From Myxococcota bacterium (GTDB lineage Bacteria > Myxococcota_A > Polyangia > Polyangiales > Houyiibacteriaceae): 32,679 nucleotides of DNA. Positions 23,563-31,260 of the stretch are shown here, one piece after another. The first letter of the stretch is position 1; every line of letters starts with the position of its first letter. A program made the translations under genes and the position numbers. The stretch covers positions 1-32,679 of the forward strand of contig JALOQC010000020.1 of NCBI GenBank assembly GCA_025453555.1, given 5' to 3'. The notes under the pieces are model-generated. The model had not been told where the DNA came from and did no database searches. It saw only the letters and a list, made by a program, of their open reading frames with translations.

Positions 23563-24897
23563 TCAGCTCGCTTCGCGCACCATCGCCGCGATGCGATCCA
23601 TCGCCTCTTCGAGGACCGAGAGCCCGGGCCCGAAGCTGAAGCGCACGTGGTGACGGAAGCGCGACGGGCGGCCCATGCGGCGCTTGCCGGGGTTGATGTC
23701 GAAAAAGTGCCCCGGCACCGTGATGACCTTGCGATCGAGCGCGGCCTGGAAGAAGTCGTCGCCGTGCCGCAGCGAGGGCGGCAGATCGCGCAGGTCGCCC
23801 CACGCGTAGAAGGTGCCTTCGGGCTCGGCGTCGAAGCGCACCCCGACCTCGCGCAGACGGCGAAGGAGGTAGTCGCGCTTGGGCGCGAAGGTCTCGTGGA
23901 TCGCGTTCGTCTCGTCGAGCACGAGCTTCTCTTCGAGGAGCGGGATCGCCGCGCGCTGCATCGGCGCGGATCCGCCGCCGTCGAGGAAGGAGCCCGCGCT
24001 CGCGGCCGACTCGATCACGTGCTTGGGCCCGAGGATCCAGCTCACGCGGAAGCCCGGATAACGCCAGTTCTTCGTGAGCCCGTCGAAGATCACGACCGGA
24101 TCGCGGTCGACGTCCTCCACGTAGCGGGCGGCGGTCACGATGGGCGCCTCGCCGCGGGCCTTCGCGGCCGCGACCTCGGGGCCGGTCCAGACGTAGTGCG
24201 AGTAGAACTCGTCGATCAGGAGCGCCGACCCGAGGCTGCGCGCCGCGCTCGTCCACGCCGCGAGCTGGTCGCCCTGCACGGTCTTGCCGGTCGGGTTGCA
24301 CGGGTTGCTGAGCAGCAGCGCGCCGAGACCGCGCCCGAGGATCTCGCGTCGCAGCTCGTCGCTCGTGAACTCGTAGCCCTTGTCGGGATCGAGCAGGATC
24401 GGGATGGGCTGGAAGCGCCGGAAGACGTCGAGGAGCTCTTCGTAGGCGGTGTAATCCGGCAAGAAGTGGCCGAGATGCACCGGCGCGACGGCCGCACAAG
24501 CGCGCATGATCGCGACGCGTCCTCCACCACAGATCGCCACGTTCTCCGCCGTGTATTGAGAGGGCATCCCGCGGCGGAAACGACGGTTGTAGAGGTCGGC
24601 GACCGCAGCGCGCAGCTCCATCAGGCCGGGCACCGGCGCGTAGTCGAGGTCCTGCGGGTGGACCGGGATCGTCTCGATGCGCGCGGGGGCGCCGGGGATC
24701 GGTCCGGTCTCGGGCTGACCCTGGCCGAGGTTGCACCAGCCCGGCGCGCCGAGGGAGAAGCCGCGTTTCTGGGCCTCCACGGAGACGTAGATCACGCCCG
24801 TGCGCGGCACGCGGCGGAAGGCGCCCGCCCCGTCGGCAGAGGGGGCATCGAAGGCGTCGGCGAGGAGCGGGGAGACCGGATCGGGCGTGTCGGACAT
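23563..24897 (-). CDS. PLP-dependent class I/II aminotransferase
   Basis: 444 residues from ATG 24897. It has the fold-type I aminotransferase marks in order: NPCNPTGK around Asn201, DEFYSHY with Asp229 and Tyr232, the PLP Lys276 in FDGLTKNWRYPG and an Arg284 region, and a C-terminal HHVRFSFG. The enzyme transfers an amino group between an amino acid and a 2-oxo acid; the substrate cannot be read from the sequence. The N-terminal 35 residues are longer than usual and polar. It is convergent with PP2C, with an array between them, and divergent from the lipoprotein gene. The ribosome site is weak (GAG twelve bases upstream). Confidence 0.9.
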   Translation of the reverse strand: MSDTPDPVSPLLADAFDAPSADGAGAFRRVPRTGVIYVSVEAQKRGFSLGAPGWCNLGQGQPETGPIPGAPARIETIPVHPQDLDYAPVPGLMELRAAVADLYNRRFRRGMPSQYTAENVAICGGGRVAIMRACAAVAPVHLGHFLPDYTAYEELLDVFRRFQPIPILLDPDKGYEFTSDELRREILGRGLGALLLSNPCNPTGKTVQGDQLAAWTSAARSLGSALLIDEFYSHYVWTGPEVAAAKARGEAPIVTAARYVEDVDRDPVVIFDGLTKNWRYPGFRVSWILGPKHVIESAASAGSFLDGGGSAPMQRAAIPLLEEKLVLDETNAIHETFAPKRDYLLRRLREVGVRFDAEPEGTFYAWGDLRDLPPSLRHGDDFFQAALDRKVITVPGHFFDINPGKRRMGRPSRFRHHVRFSFGPGLSVLEEAMDRIAAMVREAS

Positions 24898-25107
24898 CGG
24901 TATTGGCTCGCAGAAACGGCGTCGCGTGCGATTCGCGCGGGAGCGCGCTACTCTAGTGACTCTGGCGATGGTGTCGGCTGAGCGGGGTGCTCGGTCGACC
25001 TGGAGCGACCCCACCGAGCTGGGAAGGGTCGCGGCGAAGCGCGGGTGGCAGGGGTGCCCTCCGCGCGGGTGGCGAAAGGTGCCGCGAAACGCGGTCGGGG
25101 TCGAACG

Positions 25108-26106
25108 ATGATGTGCTTTCGACGTTGGGGCCTGGTCCTGGGGTTGCTGGCTGGGTCGATGCAGTGGGGGTGCGCGGCGAGCCCTGGCTCCGGGAGCGAC
25201 GCCGGCCGAGATGCCGGTCGCGACGCCGGGTCGCGGGACGCCGGCGATCCCTTCCGCGACGCGAGCGGACGCAACGACGGCTCGACGATCGAGGACGCGG
25301 ACGTCCCGATCGACGCGGACCCGATGGACTCGGGGACCGACGCGGGCGAGCCGGACGCGGGCTTCGACGCCGGCACGGATGCGGGCACCGACGCCGGCCG
25401 CGACGCGGGGACGGACGCGGGCACCGACGCGGGCATGACGATGCCGGTCCTGACGGTGGACGGCGTCGTGACCGACACCGAGTGGATGGGCGCGACCCGC
25501 ATCGTGAACACCGTCCCGACCAACTGGGGCGCCACGCAGAATCGTCTGGATGCGCTCCGCACGATCGTGGATGGAGGCCGCCTCTGGATCGCGGTCGAAG
25601 GTCTGGTGGAGAGCACCAACGCGATCGTGGTCTACGTGGACACGGATCTGCCGGACACCACCACCGGCCTCGCCGCGTTCGCGACGATGACGGACTCGTC
25701 GGGCTCGCTCGACAACGCGATCTCGGCCCTGTTCACGGTTCCGTCGAACTTCTACGTGGACTTCGCGTGGGGCACCCGCGCGATGGGCACCGACCCCGCG
25801 CCGGTCACGAACGACACCATGGACGGCTTCAACACGAACATCGGCTGGCGCGACGTCGCCCTCAATCCGGCAGACTTCGCGTGGGTCGGCCACGGCGACG
25901 CGCCGGTCGAGTGCGGCGCGAGCGCCTGTGAGACGAGCATCGCGCTCACCCGCCTCGGCGCGACGAGCGGCGATCAAATCGCGATGTTCGTCCGCCTGAC
26001 GAACGCGATGGGCACCGCGTTCAACAGCCGGCAACGGCTCCCGGAAGATGGGATGGAGCTCGACACCCAGAACGTCGGCATGGTCCACGTGGTCACGGTG
26101 CCCTGA
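25108..26106 (+). CDS. Lipoprotein with Asp-Ala-Gly repeat linker and CBM9/DOMON-like domain
   Basis: 332 residues from ATG 25108 (GGGG eight bases before; a second ATG follows at once). A lipoprotein signal (WGLVLGLLAGSMQWGC) has its Cys at position 22, with an unusual Gln at -3. Residues about 28-110 are an acidic linker of repeated Asp-Ala-Gly, common in large myxobacterial lipoproteins. The rest is beta-rich and starts VDGVVTDTEWMGATRIV, continuing DGGRLWIAVEG and IVVYVDTD. This is the pattern of CBM9/DOMON-like domains that bind sugars or haem (tentative). The protein probably sits on the outer side of a membrane with the domain held away by the linker. It has its own promoter region and a hairpin after the stop. 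Confidence 0.85.
   Translation: MMCFRRWGLVLGLLAGSMQWGCAASPGSGSDAGRDAGRDAGSRDAGDPFRDASGRNDGSTIEDADVPIDADPMDSGTDAGEPDAGFDAGTDAGTDAGRDAGTDAGTDAGMTMPVLTVDGVVTDTEWMGATRIVNTVPTNWGATQNRLDALRTIVDGGRLWIAVEGLVESTNAIVVYVDTDLPDTTTGLAAFATMTDSSGSLDNAISALFTVPSNFYVDFAWGTRAMGTDPAPVTNDTMDGFNTNIGWRDVALNPADFAWVGHGDAPVECGASACETSIALTRLGATSGDQIAMFVRLTNAMGTAFNSRQRLPEDGMELDTQNVGMVHVVTVP
25198..25434 (+). repeat. Degenerate Asp-Ala-Gly coding repeats
   Basis: Within the lipoprotein gene the codons for Asp-Ala-Gly recur about twelve times, first as DAGRDAGRDAG and later as DAGTDAGTDAG, with a less regular Asp-rich stretch between. Synonymous codons vary between copies (GCC and GCG for Ala), so the repeat is old or held by selection on the protein. 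Confidence 0.85.
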
Positions 26107-26133
26107 GGACGCGGGGCGAGCGCCGCAGCACGA

Positions 26134-26160
26134 TCGTCGTGCCCTCGATCGACACGACGA
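26134..26160 (+). terminator. Hairpin, 8-bp stem, after the lipoprotein gene
   Basis: TCGTCGTG (26134-26141) pairs perfectly with CACGACGA (26153-26160) around an 11-base loop, 27 bases after the lipoprotein stop. The rest of the gap to 26400 holds no gene I can support; it must contain the promoter of the long TPR gene. Confidence 0.35.
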
Positions 26161-26400
26161 CCGCGTCGCAGGGCGACGCCCGCGTCTCCGCGCCGACACC
26201 GTACCCTGCCCGAGACGAGCCGCGCCGGCTTGCCGTCCGGCCCGCGCCGGGCGACGCACAGCCAGGCTGGAATCGCACGGAATTCGTGTTCAATCGCGCC
26301 GCGGCGTCTGGTAGCGTGCGAATGCCGTACCCGCTCGGCTCGCCTCCCTCAGCGTGGGGAGGAGACGTCACGCCGCTCGTCCCGCGTGGTCGTGCTTCCG

Positions 26401-29400
26401 ATGGCTCAACCCCCCTCCATTCCCCCTTCGGCCAGCACTGCCGCGAGCACTGCCCCGGCGAACCCGACGCGCCCTCCCGGCCCCACCGACGAGGGCTTCG
26501 TGCACGACGCGCTCGCGGGCCTCGCGGCGCGCGAGGGATCGAAGGTCGAGCAGGCCTTCTTGCACTGGCGCCTCGGCACGCTCGCGGAGCGGGCAGGCGA
26601 TCCCGCGAGCGCGGTGAAGGCCTGGCTCACCGCCTACAACCTCGCGCCCGGGTTCCGCGCGCCGCTCTTCGATCTCACGCGCGTGTTCGAGCGACGTCGC
26701 TCGTTCAAGAACCTCCAGCGCCTCTACGAGGCGGAGCTCAAGAGCGCGCGCAGCCCGATCGAGCGCGCGTCGGCGCGGGTGGACCTCGCGGGGCTCTTCG
26801 AGGATCGCCAAGGCCGCGCGGAGGACGCGCTCGTGGAGCTCGCGACCGCGCTGGACGATGCGGCCGACGATCCGGGCGCGCGTGCGACCGTCGGGTGGTT
26901 CCTGGAGCGCGCCGCGCGCCGGGCGTCGCAGCCGGATCTCGTACGCAAGGCGCTCCGCGCGCAGGCCGACTCCGCGCTCGATCCGGTGTGGAAGACGCTG
27001 CTCCTCGTGGACCTCGCGGAGGAGCGCGCGGCCGAAGGCACCGACGATGCGGCCGCCGAGGCGCTCGCGATCCTCGACGAAGCGCTCGCGGCGGGCGCGG
27101 CGCGCGCGCGGGTGCTGCACGCGATCGAGCGGATCGCGCGGCGGCACGACGACGTCGACGCGCTGGTGCGCGCGCTCGACGGGCTCGCGGAGCTGGCGGC
27201 ACAAGCCGCGCGCGGCGAGCCCGACGCCGGCTCGGGCGCGTTCAGCGTCGAGCGCCTCTCGAGCGGCGCGCGCGCGGCGGGGCAAGCTGCCGGCGCGTGG
27301 CTCGAAGCGGCGGGGCTCCTGCTGCATCGTCGCTCGCAGCCACAGGACGCCGCGCGCCGTCTCGCGTCGGCGGTGGCCCTCCGACCGGACGACGCGTTGC
27401 TCCGCGCGATGCTCGTCGAGGCCGCTGCGGCCGCGGGTGATCACGAGGTCGTGCGCCGCGAGAGCGCGGAGCTGCTGGAACGCAGCCTACCGCCGGGGCT
27501 GGCGGCGGGCTTGCTGTTCCACGCCTCGCGGGCCGCGCGCGCGGCAGGTGATCCGGAGGCGCTCGTACTGATCGAGCGCGCGCTCGAGCTCGCGCCCGGC
27601 TCGTTCGTACTGCGCGCGACGCTCGACCGTTGGCTCGCGGCCGATCACCGCTTCGACGTGTGGATCGACGTCCTCGCCAAGCGCGAGGGCGACGACGAAG
27701 AGCGAGGTCTGGCGCTCTGGCGCGCGGCCACGATCGCGGAGCTCGATCTCGGCGACGGCGCGCGTGCACGTGCGCTCTACGCACAAGCGGCGGAGCGGCT
27801 GCCCTCGCCGGGCCCGGTGCTCCGCGAGCTGCTCGAGTCCGCGCTCGCCGCGGGCGACGACGAGGCGGCGAGCGACGCGATCGCGACCTTGCTCGCGGGA
27901 GAGCTCTCGCCCGAGGAGCGCTCGGCGCTGCTGCGCGACCGCGTGCTGCTCTTGGCGCGCACCGAAGGCGCGGAGAGTCGGCTCGCGGCGGCGATCGATC
28001 ACGCGATCGGGGCGAGCGAAGCGAGCGTGTGGGCGCCCGACGAAGCGCGCGTGCGCGCGGGAGAGGCGCGACGGTTCTCGACGCTGACGAAGGCGCACCT
28101 CACGCTCGCCGCGCTCGCGGACGACGAGGAGCTCGCGGCGGCGCACTTCGCGGCGGCGGGACGCGCGGCGGTGCGCGGAGGCGACGATGCAGCGGCGGAG
28201 TCGGCGCTCCGCGAAGCGCTCGAGCGCGCGCCCGGACATCGCTACGCGACCGCGCTGCTCGAAGAGGTCTACCGTGCGCGCGGCGACGCGGACGCGGTGG
28301 TGGCCCTGTTGCGCGAGGCGGCCGAAGCACACGGCGGAACGCGCGCGGCGCTGGTGGAGCTGCTGCTCGCAGGTGCGGCCGCCGAAGCCGCGGGCGACGT
28401 GAAGCTCGCGGCGGACACCTACGAAGAAGCCGCGGATCGTCAGCCCGACGCGCGCGCGCCGCTGTGGGCGCTCGAGCGCCTCGCGCTCTCGACCGGCGAC
28501 GACGCGCTGCTCCTGCGGGCTCGCGAAGGGCTCTCGGAGCGCGAGCTCGCGGACGGCACGCCGGGACGCGCGACGTTGGAGCTCGGGGATCACTACGTGC
28601 GGCTCGGGAAGAGCGCGCTCGCGGAGGCGCCGCTGCGTGCGTGCCTCGACAGCGCCTTCGCGCTCGAAGCGGCCGCCGCGCTGGTGGCCGCGCCGGCGGA
28701 CGAGATCGACCCTTCGGCGCGCGTGGCGGCGCTCGAGGTACTGCTTCAGGAGGCGGTGCGCGAAGCCAACCGGCTCGGCGCCACGGGCGAAGGCGGCGCG
28801 AGCGATGCGCCGACCTTCCGGCGCGAGCTCGGGCTCGCCGCCGCGAACGAGGGCTTCGAGCCAGGGCTCGCGATCGAGTGCGCGGCGGCGCTGCTCGAGG
28901 GCGTCGACGAAGGCGGCGATCCTTGGGCGCTGCTCACGCAGCTCCGCGCGGCGGGCCAGGACCAACGCTGGAACGAGCGCGCCGACGTGTACCTGCGGCT
29001 CGCCGAGGGCACGAGCGATCCGAACGAGCGCGCGAGCCTCTTGCTGCACGGGCTCCGCGCGAAGGTGGTCGCGGACGCCGACGCCGCAGACGACGCGTTC
29101 CTGCTCGCGCAGGAGCTCGTCGGCGAGGACGACGAAGGTGGCGCGGCGGCGGTCGCGACGGACGAGACGCTCGAAGGCGGAGACGACGCGGACGCCCGCG
29201 CCGAGGCACTGCTCGCGCGGCTCGGGCACGTGGAGGGCCCCGCGACGGCGACGCTGACGGCGGCGGCGGGGCGTGCGCTCGGTGCGGCGCGACGCAGCCG
29301 CGAAGCGCTCGATCGTCTGCACGCGGTGGTGACCGCGGACCGTTCGGATCTCGCGTCGTGGGAAGCCTTGCGGCTGGTCGCGCGCGAAGCGGGCGCGTGG

Positions 29401-31260
29401 GATCGCGTGGTCGAAGCGTGCGACGTGCTGGCCGAGCACCTCGACGGGGACTCGCGTCACGAGATGCGCGAAGAGGCGGCGGCGGTGTTGATCGATCGGC
29501 TGAATCGGCCCGCCGAAGCGAAGCAGCGCCTGCAAGAGGTCGTGCTCGCGGATCCGACGCGCCCGAACGCGTACCACCGCATGCACGATCTCCTCGCGGA
29601 CGAAGGCGACACCGAGTCGCTGCTCGCACTCGTGAAGACGCGCATCGACGCGATCGACGACAGCGCGCAGCTCGAGCGGCTGATCTACGAGCAGGCGCGT
29701 CTGCACCGCTCGCTCGGGCAGCTCGATCGCGCGCTCGCCGCGATCGACGACTTGCTCTTGCTCGACGAGCACCACGTCGGCGCGATCGCGCTCGCGATCG
29801 AGATCCGCGTGCAGCGCGAGGAGTGGCAAGAGGCGGTCGACGCGCTGCGCCGCCTCGCGAGCAGCGACGTGCCCGCCAAGCAGAAGCGCATCGCGCACCT
29901 CGGCGCGGCGGACTTCCTCGAGAACAAGCTCGGTGATCCCACGGGCGCGCTCGCCGAGCTCGCGGCGATCGACGCGCTCGGGCTCGCAGACGCCGCGCTC
30001 CACGAGCGACGCGCGGAGGTGGCGACGCGCGCGGGCAACGTGCCGGCGGCTGCGGACGCGCTGCTTCGGGCGGCGGAGCTCTCCACGGGCGCCGATCGAC
30101 TTCAACGCGTGAAGCTCGCCGCGCGGCTGCTCACCCGCGACGGACGCGACACCGACGGAGCGCTGCTCGCGTGGCGGCAGGTGCTCGATCTCGTGCCGAC
30201 CGAGCTCGAAGCCGGTGCCGCGATCGACGGGCTTCTGGAGTCGGCGTCGGCGCGGCTCGGACATTCGCAGAGCTTCGAGCGCGCGGTTCGACAGCACATC
30301 GAGAAGGAGGGCGTCGACGCCGACGGCCTCCGTCGGCTGCGTGCGGCGGCAAAGTGGCGCGGCGACGCGCTGCTCGAGCACGCGGTGCTCCACGTGCTCG
30401 CGGGCTTTGGGCTGGCGGACGACGACGAGCGCGCGGCGAGCGACGAGATCACGTCGGTGTTCACGCGCACCTCGCTCGGCGCGCTGAGCGAGGGTCAGCT
30501 CGTGCTGGTGCGGGGTCCCGCCGACGGGGGGCCGGAGCTGGAGCTCGCCCGGCTGGTGCAGGAAGACCTGCTCGAGAGCGTGGGTCTCGACCTCGGCCAC
30601 CTCGGCGTGGGTCGACAAGATCAGGTGCCGGCGAAGCGACCGAGCACGGTGCGCGACGAGCTCTCGACGCACGCGCGCCTCTTCGGGCTCGAGACCGAAG
30701 ACTTCTACGTCGGTGGCAACGACGCTGGGCGCATCCTCGCGCTGCCGGGCCGCAAGGGCGTGGTGTGGATCGCGGGTAGCGGTGTCACGAGCCCGTTCGA
30801 TCCCATCCGTCGCTTCGCGGCCGGCCAGCAGGCGTATGCCGCACAGCGTGGCGTGCTGCCGCTGCTGCGGCGTCCGCCCGAAGACGCCGCGCTGCTCTTG
30901 GCCGCCGTCTGTCTCGCCTCCGAGGCGCCGCTCGCGGCCGCGCAGGGCAAGAGCGTGGTGCCCGAGCTCGCGTCGCGGCTCGCCCGCACCTTGCCTCGCA
31001 AGACGCGCAAGGCCGTGCAGCAGCTCGCGCCGACCTTGCCCGAAGGCGGCGCGCGGTTGCTCACGTTCTGTCGGGACGTGCGGCGAAGCGCGATGCGCTG
31101 CGGTCTCTTGCTCTCCGGTGACCTCGTCGCGGTGCTCGAAGCGCTGCTCGACGAGGCGCCGCGGCTCTACTCCGTCCGCGCGTCGGTCGATGCGACGGAT
31201 CTCCTGCTCTTCTGGATCTCGCCGGCGATGCTGGAGCTTCGCCGAGGGTTGGGCGCGTGA
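26401..31260 (+). CDS. Very long TPR-repeat protein
   Basis: 1619 residues from ATG 26401; the frame is open further left to 26230, but that part is low-complexity. No signal peptide or membrane helix is seen. A Pro/Ser/Ala-rich start of about 30 residues is followed by helix-turn-helix units over most of the length. Examples are FLHWRLGTLAERAGDPASAVKA-type pairs, EARVRAGEARRFSTL, and units ending in ALERAPG or EDRQGRAEDA. These are TPR-like and Ala-rich, and fit a superhelical scaffold that binds protein partners. The last 250 residues differ (FGLETEDFYVGGNDAGRI, then WIAGSGVTSPFDPIRRF) and may be a globular domain. The stop overlaps the start of the next gene (GTGA). I do not know its function; TPR giants of this kind occur in myxobacterial motility and secretion loci, but nothing here proves either. 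Confidence 0.85.
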   Translation: MAQPPSIPPSASTAASTAPANPTRPPGPTDEGFVHDALAGLAAREGSKVEQAFLHWRLGTLAERAGDPASAVKAWLTAYNLAPGFRAPLFDLTRVFERRRSFKNLQRLYEAELKSARSPIERASARVDLAGLFEDRQGRAEDALVELATALDDAADDPGARATVGWFLERAARRASQPDLVRKALRAQADSALDPVWKTLLLVDLAEERAAEGTDDAAAEALAILDEALAAGAARARVLHAIERIARRHDDVDALVRALDGLAELAAQAARGEPDAGSGAFSVERLSSGARAAGQAAGAWLEAAGLLLHRRSQPQDAARRLASAVALRPDDALLRAMLVEAAAAAGDHEVVRRESAELLERSLPPGLAAGLLFHASRAARAAGDPEALVLIERALELAPGSFVLRATLDRWLAADHRFDVWIDVLAKREGDDEERGLALWRAATIAELDLGDGARARALYAQAAERLPSPGPVLRELLESALAAGDDEAASDAIATLLAGELSPEERSALLRDRVLLLARTEGAESRLAAAIDHAIGASEASVWAPDEARVRAGEARRFSTLTKAHLTLAALADDEELAAAHFAAAGRAAVRGGDDAAAESALREALERAPGHRYATALLEEVYRARGDADAVVALLREAAEAHGGTRAALVELLLAGAAAEAAGDVKLAADTYEEAADRQPDARAPLWALERLALSTGDDALLLRAREGLSERELADGTPGRATLELGDHYVRLGKSALAEAPLRACLDSAFALEAAAALVAAPADEIDPSARVAALEVLLQEAVREANRLGATGEGGASDAPTFRRELGLAAANEGFEPGLAIECAAALLEGVDEGGDPWALLTQLRAAGQDQRWNERADVYLRLAEGTSDPNERASLLLHGLRAKVVADADAADDAFLLAQELVGEDDEGGAAAVATDETLEGGDDADARAEALLARLGHVEGPATATLTAAAGRALGAARRSREALDRLHAVVTADRSDLASWEALRLVAREAGAWDRVVEACDVLAEHLDGDSRHEMREEAAAVLIDRLNRPAEAKQRLQEVVLADPTRPNAYHRMHDLLADEGDTESLLALVKTRIDAIDDSAQLERLIYEQARLHRSLGQLDRALAAIDDLLLLDEHHVGAIALAIEIRVQREEWQEAVDALRRLASSDVPAKQKRIAHLGAADFLENKLGDPTGALAELAAIDALGLADAALHERRAEVATRAGNVPAAADALLRAAELSTGADRLQRVKLAARLLTRDGRDTDGALLAWRQVLDLVPTELEAGAAIDGLLESASARLGHSQSFERAVRQHIEKEGVDADGLRRLRAAAKWRGDALLEHAVLHVLAGFGLADDDERAASDEITSVFTRTSLGALSEGQLVLVRGPADGGPELELARLVQEDLLESVGLDLGHLGVGRQDQVPAKRPSTVRDELSTHARLFGLETEDFYVGGNDAGRILALPGRKGVVWIAGSGVTSPFDPIRRFAAGQQAYAAQRGVLPLLRRPPEDAALLLAAVCLASEAPLAAAQGKSVVPELASRLARTLPRKTRKAVQQLAPTLPEGGARLLTFCRDVRRSAMRCGLLLSGDLVAVLEALLDEAPRLYSVRASVDATDLLLFWISPAMLELRRGLGA

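Noticed and set aside
26093-26371. A 92-codon minus-strand frame ending CDAVVVSIEGTTIVL and an Arg-rich tail
   Set aside because: It looks slightly protein-like near its end, but overlaps the lipoprotein stop, has no clear ribosome site and no recognisable homology.
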